Source: Isoetes taiwanensis | Taxonomy: Eukaryota > Streptophyta > Lycopodiopsida > Isoetales > Isoetaceae | Reading direction: 5' to 3' | Length of the DNA: 64,000 bases | Assembly: GCA_021234155.1 (NCBI GenBank) | Contig: JAJEKV010000041.1 | Span: 1,924,447 to 1,988,446, forward strand | Shown: one piece after another, positions 1-9,387 of the stretch | How positions within the stretch are numbered: the first letter of the stretch is position 1 | Layout: every line of letters begins with the position of its first letter | The notes under the pieces: generated by a model | What the model was told of the DNA's origin: nothing | The model's database searches: none | What the model saw: the letters and a program-made list of their open reading frames with translations, nothing else | Position numbers and translations under genes: made by a program

Positions 1-125
1 CCAATATCGTTAACATTTCGCAAAGGCTACACCCTTTGTGGTCGATGGCACCACCATTTATTTGACTCAACATTTGATTTACGAGGGTATTTCATATTCC
101 CTTGCACACCCCTTGTTTATCATGA

Positions 126-500
126 GTGCGCCATACCCGGGATCTCGATGTCCGCGAGTTTGGTGCACTGCTTATCATGCCAATGTCCATCGTCGACCAA
201 TATCGACAAGCCTCCACGAAACCTTTGTTAAATTTACGTGGCGCCAAGTTCCTTGGGTATTCTATCAAGAACACCCATATCAATAAACCTTTCTATAACC
301 TGGTCCTCTTTGCTACACACTCCAACCACCACATAGATTGGCCCCAAATGATGTTCTATCGTCTTCTCAAAAGTGGACCGCCGGGTGCCACTTCCATTTC
401 GAAGTTTACGTGGGAGGCCACTTTCAAGCCCTCATCCGTCATTACTTCCCTCCCACACCACAAAATTCTCATAATTCCACTCGGCGGTCCCTTCCAATGA
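126..500 (+). CDS. Hypothetical ORF in element X
   Basis: This is an open frame of 124 codons ending at a stop, with no recognised domain. It contains a segment reading DVREFGALLIMPMSIVDQYR and a later hydrophobic and aromatic part around DWPQMMFYRLLKS. The overall look faintly recalls the N-terminal 'plant transposon protein' regions carried by some Gypsy elements, but I cannot assign it. It may be the N-terminal part of the coiled-coil protein that follows, separated by frame breaks. The upstream end is uncertain because coding-like sequence may continue left of 126 in another frame. Confidence 0.35.
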   Translation: MRHTRDLDVREFGALLIMPMSIVDQYRQASTKPLLNLRGAKFLGYSIKNTHINKPFYNLVLFATHSNHHIDWPQMMFYRLLKSGPPGATSISKFTWEATFKPSSVITSLPHHKILIIPLGGPFQ

Positions 501-536
501 CTAGCGAGCTGGCACTTCCGCCCTTCTTCCCTGGTC

Positions 537-1330
537 ATGTCCAAAGTCCGCACACCCATGTCCTTTGTCTCCTCCTCAGCTACACCATCCGGTTCACACC
601 ATCTTTTCCCAAACATCACAAACCGGGCAGCGGTAGGCTCCACCACCACAACACCCTCGTCGGTTGTTGTATCGATATCGGCCCGGGATGCTCAAGGCTG
701 CTTTGCTCTCAAGTTACAAGAATCCCAAGGCGCTCTTATGGCGGGGTTCATGAGGCACTAGAGGCCTCGATGCGGTACACGGGACCTTCAAAGCGCCCTT
801 GCCCCCAAGTTGCAACTTTGGAGGCCAAACTTCAAGACAAACCGCGAAGCTCTCTTACAGGGCTCATACCGATCTCAAAAGTGCACAAGATCAAGTCAGC
901 CAACTTGCAAATCAACGAGGCTCGGCTCAATCAGAAATTCAGAATTTATTGGAGCACAACAAGTCAAAGCAGCTCTCACGGTACCAAGGGCCTTGAGATA
1001 TTGCTAAGCTCAGCGCCTTGTACTCGAACTTTGTGAAAATTTCAGCACTCAAGTTCAAAACCTTACAGAGCGGGATGCTCAAGTTGCCTCCTTGGCTCGA
1101 CTTTCTACCACGGACCTCTCGGCTCACCTCTCTTCAAGATCAGCTTACTGAGAGGTGCGAAGCGAAGATCTTGGATGGCCGGAGATTGCCGGTGCCGTCT
1201 CAATACTCAGGAAATCCTCCTCCCGGTCAACACTTCTCGAAGCGGGTCCGTGACCCGATCCGCTTTCTTTGCTAGAGCGGGACAACCCGGATCGTGATCT
1301 TGAACGACTCTGACAAGCTATTGATCTGGC
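537..1330 (+). pseudogene. Broken coiled-coil protein ORF of element X
   Basis: Three plus-strand frames in succession give heptad-rich, Gln/Leu/Ala-rich peptides: about 690-760 (ALKLQESQGALMAG), about 865-960 (DLKSAQDQVSQLANQRGSAQ and onward) and about 1030-1130 (ending in a Leu/Ser-rich helix). The frame changes between them and includes stops, so it is broken either by decay or by sequence error. A long coiled-coil protein encoded after integrase would be a structural accessory of the retrotransposon. The function is unknown to me; the coiled-coil call rests on residue pattern read by eye. Confidence 0.45.
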
Positions 1331-2734
1331 GATGAGGCTCAAAAGCAAAACTTGGCGGCCATACCGCCATTCTTAACGAATGCCTTTTGACTTCCGGTTC
1401 CTTCACGCTATCACGATTATGTGGTTGCTCGCCGCCACCTCTTCCTTTCGAAGTGGCATGCGGCCGATGGACTGTGGATATTCCCCTGGCGGTCTGATTT
1501 TCTTGGTTTGGCGAACTCTCCATTGAAGACAAAGGGTTGTCTTTGTGCCCTTGTGGTCTTTGATCTCATACCTTTGTCCCGATCCGGACTTTATCACCTT
1601 GAGTTGTTCAGCCCATGGCTTACATATTTCATGATTTCTATCGGGTGATACGGGAACACGCCGGAAATGGGCCACGCCCGCTCTTTCGGGGGTGACCCCA
1701 GCGTGCAATGGGTGCCGGGATAACAATCCATATCTTGCGGATCTGCTTTCGGACCCAAACTCTTCATCGGTACATGCGAGGCTTGCCAATCATTTATCTC
1801 TCGGCAGCCGGGCGGCTACAACAGAATAAGGAAGTATCTAGGACATCAGGATCTTCCCTATGCACAAATTTATATGCGACACCTCATGGGATACAATCAA
1901 TTACGAGCTCTGTTGGATAGCAAGGCGGTCCCCACGGGATGGGATAGCCCTCTGTCAACTCTCAACTCTCTGCTTCTCTTTGGGATCGTTGGTGTCAAGC
2001 TCTTGATCCGGATCTTGTCGATCAATTCGGGGAGACCGCTCAAGAACCCCGCCCGGGCATGGTTCCTTCTCCCTATGCTTCCACAGGCGTACCTCCCGCC
2101 CCGGGTTTCTGACTTCCCGATTGGCGCCTCCCTTTTTGGACCAAGGTCATGGATGGTCATGCGGATGGACTCCACCTCCGGATCTCGGCGGATCTCCGGT
2201 GGGATCCACGTTTTGTTCGCCGCTCACATTGGGAAGAAGGTGCCACTCGGATACCACCACCAATTGGATCTACATTGCTAATGGCGTGGTTGGCAGCGGC
2301 CCCGGCGGATGCGCTTCATGGTCTTGACACCTTCTTGCGAGAATGCCACCACCTCACGATCCTTGAGTCCATCTTCAAAGCAGGTTTTGTGCTGCCCTCA
2401 AATGCATTTTGCTAAGCTCCTTAAATCGGCGTCCCATTTTTCCTTGCAATCCGAATGCGATTGCCGGTGCCTTTGGCCTCGGACTGTCTCCTCATGGAAT
2501 GTCGGTACATTTCTTGAGGCGCCCATCTTTGCCCTTGAAGACATGAGTGCGGCTCTCGCTTTCTTATTGATGCAGATCACGCCCTTGCCCAAAACACTCC
2601 TCCTGCTCTTCAAACGCGCCGGGATCTCATTGCGATTACCATAATGGTGCCCGTCCTCCTCCCGTGAGGATCACTTTGAACCAGATGGCTTCCGCCCTCG
2701 AAACACTTCCTCCTTTTCTTCACTCGAGGTGTCG

Positions 2735-2748
2735 TTTTGGTGGGGGAG
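2735..2748 (+). other. Polypurine tract of element X
   Basis: The sequence TTTTGGTGGGGGAG lies immediately before the LTR start TGTTAG. A purine run abutting an LTR is the plus-strand priming site of LTR retrotransposons. It identifies the LTR at 2749 as a 3' LTR of a plus-strand element. Confidence 0.65.
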
Positions 2749-3289
2749 TGTTAGTCTGTGCCTCACAGTACAGGACTATTCATCATCTGACAGGACAGGT
2801 CAAGCTCAAGGAGGAAGATCAAGCAATGAGACCAGCTTGGTCAAAGCCGGTGGCGTCAACAAGAGCGTGGCTCGGACAAGTGGCGGCCCCCGTCGCGCTA
2901 GCGTCCGGCGTCAGCGTGATTCTAGGCACTTCAAGAGGCACCGCCAACATTCACCTGCCAAATCAGGCCTCCTTCCGGAGTCGGCACGAGATGGTCGAGT
3001 GTCTATATATTGGGCCAAAGGCCATTGTACTATATATATGAGTAGAGCTAGCACATGAGTTTTAGATGAGTTTTGAGTCTTGTCTCCTTTCAGTTTTTCT
3101 CTCTATTGCGAGAGCTCATGTATGTTCATCATTGATATCAAGGAAGCTTATCATTTTCCTCTCATTTGTTTTTTTCTTCTTCTTCTTCTCTTCTTGCAAA
3201 TCCAGCGTGACATAGTCCCCGGACTCTCTGTTAGATCCACGGGTCCTCGGAGGGTTTGTCTTCGGGAGTTCGAACCCAGACCCCAAACA
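2749..3289 (+). repeat. 3' LTR of element X (541 bp)
   Basis: The repeat begins TGTTAGTCTGTG and ends CCCCAAACA, so its termini are TGTT/AACA. The reverse complement of 8800-9387 is the same repeat, diverged but colinear: both contain CAGGACTATTCAT, a block around GGGCCAAAGGCCATTGTA, a TATA-like run (ACTATATATATGAG at about 3028) and the closing CAGACCCCAAACA. The base after it, 3290, is integrase coding sequence of element Y on the other strand, so the LTR end is a transposon-target junction. Confidence 0.8.
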
Positions 3290-4204
3290 ATAAACCAATT
3301 TGAAAGGAGTGTGACCCGTAGCTATTTTGAAACAAGTATTGTAAGCCCAAAAAACAGTAGGAAGCTTGTTTTGCGGTCGGTCGAGAAGCGTCACAAATTT
3401 TCTTGAGAATTGTGACGAGTCTTGTTGGTGCTTTACGCCAAACCATTGCCTTGAGGATAGTAAGGTGTGCTCTTGTGATGATGTATCAGGAGATAATCCG
3501 TCAGCTCCTTGATGGTATGATTGATAAAGTGGACACCACGATCACTGACCAGCTCCGTGGGGCAGCCGAATCGTGTGATGATTTGTTGATAGATAACCTT
3601 GGTGGCTTGCCGCGGTGTTGTGCGGAAGTGCATAAGCTTCCGCCCATTTGGTAGCGTAGTCGGTGAGAACCAGAATGTAGCGGACGCGGGTGTGCCGCGG
3701 GGAGGATCGATGGGTCCCACAAAATCCATTCCCCATTTCTTTGAAGGGAAGTGGCGTGGCAGCCGGCGTCAAGGGAAGGCGTCACGGACGTGGGGCGTCC
3801 CACCGCCTGGCAAGCATCTGCGATCTTGGCGTGGGCGTGGCGTCTTTGAAGGCGTGGGCCAAAAATAACCAGCAAGAAGGATTTTTGCGTGCGCCGTGGT
3901 GTCTCCATGAAAATGACCACCTCAGGAGCCCTTCATGGGCTTCTCGAACAATATCACGGGACCTCATAAGGGAGAACACGGTCGTCGGAAGGATGGTATC
4001 CTTACCCTTTTTGTAAAGATGGCTGCAACCATGGTGTAGTCCGCGGACCTCGCGGAGAAATTGATGTCGGCGGGAGTGTCGCTTGGCTGGAGAAAGCGTG
4101 GCGTCCTCCGGTGGAAAGCGCCGGTGAGGAGATACTTGCTGAAAATCATGAAACCAATGAGGTGTTGCCGTTACGAAAGAGTTGAGCGTCGGGAAAAGGC
4201 GCAC
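3290..4204 (-). pseudogene. Integrase of element Y (frameshifted, truncated)
   Basis: On the minus strand 4204-3782 covers the region before the core, including HEGLLRWSF and FLAHAFKDAT, which resemble the zinc-binding H2C2 part of Gypsy integrases. The catalytic core follows in 3729-3433: MDFVGPI carries the first Asp, LVSDRGVHF the second, and STPYYPQGNG the segment just before the catalytic Glu. The last part, 3394-3290, reads KLPTVFWAYNTCFKIATGHT and then TPFKLVY, where it is cut by the LTR of X. At least two frame changes separate these pieces. The C-terminal tail is missing from this side of the insertion. Confidence 0.8.
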
Positions 4205-5513
4205 GAGACTCCGGTGGAGGGATCATCCGTGGATCGTGAAAGATAATCAGGGACAACATGAGATTTGCCGACCTTGTGAACAATTTCAAAGGTGCAAATT
4301 CTTGCGAAGGAGGACCCAACGAGCAATGCGGCGTGGGGCGTGGATTTGTTGATCAAATAAAGAAGTGCACGGTGGTCAACAAAGAATTTGATCCGACCGC
4401 CCAAAAGATAGTGACGGAAGCGTTGGACGCAGAAAATTAAACCAAAGGCTTTCGCCTGTGGGCGAGTAGTTGCGTTCAGCCAGAATTGAGTTCCATTTGG
4501 CGTAGCGGTTTAGTTTGTCGATTAATGCGCATCATATTACGGAGAAAGAACAGCTCAATAGCAAAGGCCGAGACATCGACATGGACATGAAAGGGCTTGT
4601 CCCATTGAGGAGGAACAAGAACAGGGGCTGAGTAAGCAAGAGCTTCAAGCTGTTGGAAAGCAAACATCCGCATGGGAATTCCAAACCCAGGTGGATTCAT
4701 CACCCGTGAGTTTATGAATGGGATCTGCAATGGCTGCGAGTCCAGGAATGAAGGTGGAGTAATAATTGACCTTACCCAAGAAAGAGCGTGTTTCCTTTAT
4801 ATTGGCTGGTGCTTGAGCCTTGAGCACACAGCTGATTTTGGCAGGATCCGTGGTGATACCTGCTTTGTTCGACCACATGTCCCAAAGAGAACACACGAAG
4901 TGGCAAAAAAGGTGCATTTCTTGGGATTGAGACTAATCTTAGGACTCATCACATTTCTGAAAGACAAGTTCCAATTTATCCAAATGGTCAGCCATGGAAC
5001 TGTAGGCAGAGAAGTCATCTTGAAAAATTTGCAAGAAGGGATTTTCCTTCATAAAATCATGAAAAACTGAGAGCATGATACGTTGAAATGTGGATGGAGA
5101 GTTTGATAATCCAAAAGGAACCACCTTGTAGCAAAAAAAGTGCTTACCGGGGTGGTGAAGGTAGTCTTGAGTTGATCAGATTCTTTGATTGAGATCTGAT
5201 TGTAGCGGAAAAACCATCCATGAAGGAGTACATCTCATGTCCGAACTGGTGCAGTGAAGGGAAGGGGAAAATAATCACGCTCCGTGGCACGATTGAGTTT
5301 TTGGTAGTCCACACAAACGCGGATCTTACCATTGTGTTTGAGTGCAATGGCGATGGGGCTCACCCCTCGAGAATGTTTGACCTCATAGATCAAACTGCGG
5401 CAAAGGAGTTTGTCACCGCCTTGACGCGATCCACGTGAAGTGGGGTTGAGCCCGTCGATGTCGTTGCTAGGCTGGCGTGCATCGGACTTGGTAGGAATGG
5501 TGAGTTCCTCCAA
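4171..5513 (-). pseudogene. Reverse transcriptase and RNase H of element Y (frameshifted)
   Basis: The minus-strand frame 5513-5235 holds the RT fingers motif SPIAIALKHNGKIRVCVDYQ followed by KLNRATERDYFPLPF. Frame 5124-4939 holds VPFGLSNSPSTFQRIM and the palm motif FQDDFSAY, in which the usual second residue (often Met or Val) is Gln but the Asp pair is kept. Frame 5018-4645 holds the thumb and connection (LNPKKCTFF, then SFLGKVNYYSTFIPGLA). RNase H follows: FHVHVDVSAFAI near 4600 and FFVDHRALLYLINKS with HVVPDYLSRS at 4404-4171. The pieces are in different frames, so no continuous polyprotein exists in this copy. Confidence 0.82.
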
Positions 5514-7126
5514 GTTGTTTTGTTGATCCCCGAAGATCTCTGTAGCTCAGTGCAAAAATGTGTTTGAACTTTTGAAAGCGTGGCGGTACATTACGATAGG
5601 GTGTGGGAAGATTGGCGGCAATCCGGACGGTGATTGTTGCCTACGTCCACAATCTCTCACGTCGAGTCCGAATATGGGTGATAACTTCCATGTCTGGACA
5701 ATATGAGCGGGGAGGTTGAAGCATAACAGGATGCGTGGCTCTGCGTGGTGAAAAGAGAGGTTGCTTGAGTTTCCTCAAGCGAGGAGGTTGCTTCATGACA
5801 GTGTGTACTTCCCGGGAGAGCTGCGGGAGGTTGGCGTCGAAAAGTGATCAATACGTTGGATTCGATTGCAAGGAGCGGGTAAAGGGTCAAGCAAAGCAGC
5901 CACACCGGGTCCGATCAAGAGTCATTTCTCCCCAAGGATCGGCATACTCGGGGTAGGATAGCAGGCGGAACTTCGGTGGAGCCCGAACTTGATAAATATT
6001 CCGGCGTCCTTAGAGAGTGGTGTGTGAGAGAGAGGGTTCAGCATTGTCGACGGAAATGATTTTGCCTGTTTTCAAGTCCACGGTGGCATTGAGGTGACCA
6101 TCAGTGATGACTAACTGATCCGTGGCCCAGTAATGAATGCTCTTGGCCTGGCGGAGAAAAGGTCTGCCGACCAACATTTCATAATCACACGGATCTTCTC
6201 CAGCCTTCCAAACACCAAATTCAAGGGGAATGCGAGATCACCTATGTTGATGAAGAAGAGGCGTGACGCCTTGAGGTCTCGTGATATGGCCATTGGCCAA
6301 TTTGATGTCATATGGGGCACGATAGAGTTGTTTGATGCCCATTTGTTTGCGGAGTTTATCCGTGATGAGATTGACCGCGCTACCTCCGTCAATTTGAACA
6401 TGATTGACTTGTTGATTGCCCACCGTGGCATGTACCGTGGGAGTAGAGGTAGCAACAGCCCCAACCAAAATAGTCGGGAGTGGTAACTGGTCCTTGAGAG
6501 CAGGACAAAGTTTCAAAATTGTAGCCAAGCTTAAAGGAATTTTGATTTTGGCTAGCTCCTCTTGGAGTTCCGAGGCACATGAGAAAAAGGATCATTTTGG
6601 ATCCACAGTGCGGGGAGGCGTGGTAAGGAAGCAAAGCAACTTCTTTGAGTAGGTCAACCTCCGCCCGATATTGGGATATGTATGTCGAGGCGTAGAGGTT
6701 GAGACGTGGAAGGTGCGTCTTGTCGTTGTTGAGCTCTCGTGGTGGCATGGACATTAGCCAACGCGGCGGCCTTGACAACTTGCATGAGGTTCAAAATGCT
6801 TTGGCGAACTTTAGGCATGACACATTCGCATGAGTTTCTCCAAGTCCGGTGCAAAATGGACCTTTTGTCTTCTCGCATGAGGAATGGCGTCCGATGTAAA
6901 GGCAGGTTGCGTGCCATTAGGAATAATGGTTAAGGGGCGTGACGCTCGGTGCGGCGTGAAACCAAACCAACCCAATTTGATGGCCGGGGTGGAGGATTAA
7001 GAGCCCGAAAAATTTCTTCCGTGTTTGTTGATCCATCCGAGGTTGATTGGCGGGAGCTGGTTGATAAGCGTGATTGCCTTTGGCGAGGTGGCTTCCCCAA
7101 GAATGGGACGCGGGCCTTGTTTGCCA
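5514..7126 (-). pseudogene. Aspartic protease and flanking gag-pol linker of element Y
   Basis: The minus-strand frame 6528-6238 contains VQIDGGSAVNLIT, the active-site motif of retropepsins with Asp-Gly-Gly in place of the common Asp-Ser/Thr-Gly, followed by the flap-like LANGHITRPQG. The stretches 7126-6529 and 6237-5514 hold only broken pieces (for example 6917-6654) that I assign to the gag-pol linker by position only. Protease processing of gag-pol is the known role in this family. Confidence 0.65.
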
Positions 7127-8068
7127 TTAGCAATCCGGAGTTGGTAAGCCGTGAGGCGGACTGATGTGGTCCGATTGGTGCCGTGAAGCCGCACTGAACT
7201 TGGGGAGTTGAGGACACGCCGTGGTGGTATGACCCCATTCTTGGACGCTGATAACACCGAGCCAAGGATCAAAAAGGAGAACGTGTGTTGGGTCCCCGTT
7301 GTTGCTAAGGTCGATAGAGTTGATTGGGTTGCGCCCAAAGTGGTGGGGCCGATATGGCGATTGATGCTGAGGTGTTGTTTGCACTTGATAAACCATCTTG
7401 TTGCGGAAAGGTGTAGGATGAGTGCGAGTGCATTCTTCCGTGGCATGATTGCACATGTTGCAGCGTTTACAATGAGGCGGGCCATTGGTGGAGTTGCACT
7501 CATTCGCCAAGTGGCCTTGATATTTGCAGATATGGCACCAGATCTGACTGCGCTGCAGATTGGCGTGTTGAGGTTGAACAGCAGTCTGGGGAACCATGAC
7601 GGGTGGAATGAAAGGGAGCTCCTGAAGAGCCACGCCACGGGAGGAAACATTGACTGAGTGATTGACAAGATCGATAGCCTGCTCCAAAGTCTTCGGGCGC
7701 AGGTATTCAGTCATGAGTCTGATAGCTGGAGGAAGTCCTTGGAGAAACCAGACCAAGATCTGGCTCTGTGTGGGGTACTCCTTGAGTTTGCTGAGCAGAA
7801 TGTGAAGACGGTCTGCAAAATCCCGGGCAGACTCCGTGGGCTCTTGTTGAAGGTCATTGAGTTGCTTGAGATGAAGTTGATCATCATCCGTGGTCCCATA
7901 GTGAGAAAGAAAAGCAGTTTTCATTTCGGACCAATCTTGTTTCCAGTGGCTTTTGTTGGACATGAGCCATTGATGAGGGGAGCCACGCAATGTGGTGGAA
8001 AAGATGTGGAATTTCAGTTGAGGTTGCGCATGACCATTCAGGACAGCCAGAGCCTCAAATTCTTCCAT
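7127..8068 (-). CDS. Gag (capsid-nucleocapsid) of element Y
   Basis: This is a 313-codon open frame. The N-terminal half is a Gypsy-type capsid (retrotrans_gag-like): LRGSPHQWLMSNKSHWKQDW, then FLSHYGTTDDD, then ARDFADRLHILLSKLKEYP. Two CCHC zinc knuckles follow at about residues 175-210: CHICKYQGHLANEC and CKRCNMCNHATEEC, both CX2CX4HX4C. It packages element RNA in the cytosol. The C-terminal 80 residues overlap other frames and may be a shifted continuation. The true start is probably upstream (see 8280-8576), so the start at 8068 is only the first Met of this open segment. Confidence 0.8.
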   Translation of the reverse strand: MEEFEALAVLNGHAQPQLKFHIFSTTLRGSPHQWLMSNKSHWKQDWSEMKTAFLSHYGTTDDDQLHLKQLNDLQQEPTESARDFADRLHILLSKLKEYPTQSQILVWFLQGLPPAIRLMTEYLRPKTLEQAIDLVNHSVNVSSRGVALQELPFIPPVMVPQTAVQPQHANLQRSQIWCHICKYQGHLANECNSTNGPPHCKRCNMCNHATEECTRTHPTPFRNKMVYQVQTTPQHQSPYRPHHFGRNPINSIDLSNNGDPTHVLLFDPWLGVISVQEWGHTTTACPQLPKFSAASRHQSDHISPPHGLPTPDC

Positions 8069-8279
8069 GTGGGCCTGAGCACTTTGGTCTAAAGGTTTGC
8101 CTTTCGTGTTGCCAAAGGTGGGATAAGTCAGCTTAAGGGTCTGAAAGGTAGAGGGAAAAGTGCTGGGCTGGACGGGAACATGATAGTGAGGATATTGAGG
8201 TGGAGTTGGAGGGGGTATGGTCTTTGGAAAGACCTTCTTTGAAGGGGTGGCTGAGGTGGGGGTCTTGGAGGTGCCTCGA

Positions 8280-8576
8280 TCATTGGGTTTGAGGTCCGTA
8301 AAAGATTGTAAAAGGAAGAAGAGCGATTGGGAAAGGTAGGGAAGGGAAAATCACGGGAGGAGCAAAAGAGACATGTGGATATCCCCGCTCACCCGTAGGG
8401 AGATGATGGTTGTGAAGGCAGAGGCGTATGGCGGTAAGAGTGATGGATGAAGGCATGTTCGGGGTATGAAAGTAAGGTTGAGCGGTGGAGCCGGATAGGG
8501 CTCTGATAGTGATGAGGAGATCGAGGTCGCGGAGCAATGTTTGCACGCTTTGAGGTGGAGAATTTGGACGAGACAT
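8280..8576 (-). pseudogene. Probable N-terminal Gag piece of element Y
   Basis: A 98-codon minus-strand frame starts with MSRPNSPPQSVQTLLRDLDL in the position expected for the N terminus of Gag, 220 bp inside the 5' LTR end. Its first 30 residues look like a short helix; the rest is Pro/Leu-rich and probably in a shifted frame. Stops separate it from the capsid frame at 8068. I infer one original gag gene with frame breaks between 8280 and 8068. Confidence 0.4.
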
Positions 8577-8799
8577 GACACGAGGGGTGGGTGGCGCCCG
8601 AATGAGCCCTAGACCAGAATGTGGCCTCCCTCAATGTCATAAGCAGATCCATACATGTCACGTAACAGCTTTTCCGTCGATGATGGCGCCCAATCGAGAC
8701 GCCGTCACAGGAAAAGAAGTTCTTCCGGCGTGAAGTTTCGGACGGGGTGGCAACAGTAAGAAGGGGGAAAACGAATCGCAACCCGGCAGCAAATGGCGG
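8577..8799 (-). other. 5' leader and primer-binding region of element Y
   Basis: On the minus strand this begins immediately after the 5' LTR end (AAACA at 8800). The first bases, read on the minus strand, are CCGCCATTTGCTGCCGGGTT, which loosely resemble the GGCGCCGTTGCCGGGG-type leader start seen in some plant Gypsy elements. I cannot match it to a specific tRNA. Confidence 0.35.
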
Positions 8800-9387
8800 T
8801 GTTTGGGGTCTGGGTTCAGGAACTCCTGCAAGACAGCCCTCTGTGAGGACCCTTGGATCTAACAGGAGAATCCGGGAGGCTATGTCACGCGGGATTTGCA
8901 AGAAAAGAACAAGAAGAAGAAAACGGAACAGAAAAGAACAATGAGAGGAAAATGATATGCTTCCTTGATATCACTGATGAACATACATGAGCTCTCGCAA
9001 TTGAGAGAAGACTGAAAAGAGACAAGACTCAAAACTCATCTAGCCATCATATGCTAGCTCTACTCATATATATAGTACAATGGCCTTTGGCCCAATATAG
9101 ACACTCTGACTGATCTCGGTGCCGACTTCTGGAAAGAGGCCTGATTTGGAGGAATGTTGGGGGTGCCTCTTGAAGTGCCTCCAATCACGCTGACGCGGGC
9201 GGTGGCGGGCCATCACTTGTCTGAGCGGCGCCTCTTGTTGACGGACGCAGGCTTTGACTGCGTGGTCTGCTGCTTGGTCTTCTGCTGGGCTTTGGAAGAC
9301 TGACCCGTGCCTGTCTGTGGATCCTTAAGCTTGACTTGGTCCGTCGTATGCATGAATAGTCCTGAACCAGGAGGCACAGGACTAACA
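8800..9387 (-). repeat. 5' LTR of element Y (588 bp)
   Basis: On the minus strand it runs from TGTTAGTCCTGTGCC at 9387 to CCCCAAACA at 8800. It is the inverted counterpart of the LTR at 2749-3289 but clearly diverged in sequence and length. A TATA-like run (CTCATATATATAGTAC on the plus strand at 9062-9077) is shared and is the likely LTR promoter. The neighbouring bases 9388-9392 (CCTTG) are the expected target-site duplication on this side. Confidence 0.8.

Larger units (their letters stand above)
1..2748 (+). mobile_element. Internal 3' region of LTR retrotransposon X (left end outside window)
   Basis: This stretch directly precedes a plus-oriented LTR (2749-3289) and ends in a purine tract, so it is the 3' internal part of a plus-strand LTR retrotransposon whose 5' part lies left of the window. 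No gag, RT or integrase motif is visible here. It holds a 124-codon open frame (126-500), a broken coiled-coil coding stretch (about 537-1330), and from 1330 to 2730 only short frames I cannot assign. Post-integrase extra frames are known in some plant Gypsy lineages; placing this one among them is inference. Confidence 0.6.
3290..9387 (-). mobile_element. Ty3/Gypsy retrotransposon Y, minus strand, 3' end cut by X
   Basis: Read on the minus strand from 9387 to 3290 the element has a 5' LTR (8800-9387), a leader, gag with two zinc knuckles, an aspartic protease, reverse transcriptase, RNase H and integrase. The order protease-RT-RNase H-integrase is that of Ty3/Gypsy. The frames are interrupted by shifts and stops, so this copy is not autonomous as written. 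It stops in integrase at 3290 where element X begins. On its other side it interrupts LINE-a at 9388. Its 3' LTR should lie left of the window. Confidence 0.85.

Noticed and set aside
338..1036. 232-codon plus-strand frame in element X
   Set aside because: It overlaps better-supported frames (126-500 and the coiled-coil pieces) and its Pro/His/Arg-rich composition looks like an off-frame reading.
2749..9387. Inverted LTRs taken as one element with terminal inverted repeats (DNA transposon)
   Set aside because: Gag-pol of Ty3/Gypsy type and a purine tract outside the left LTR show two LTR elements in opposite orientation.
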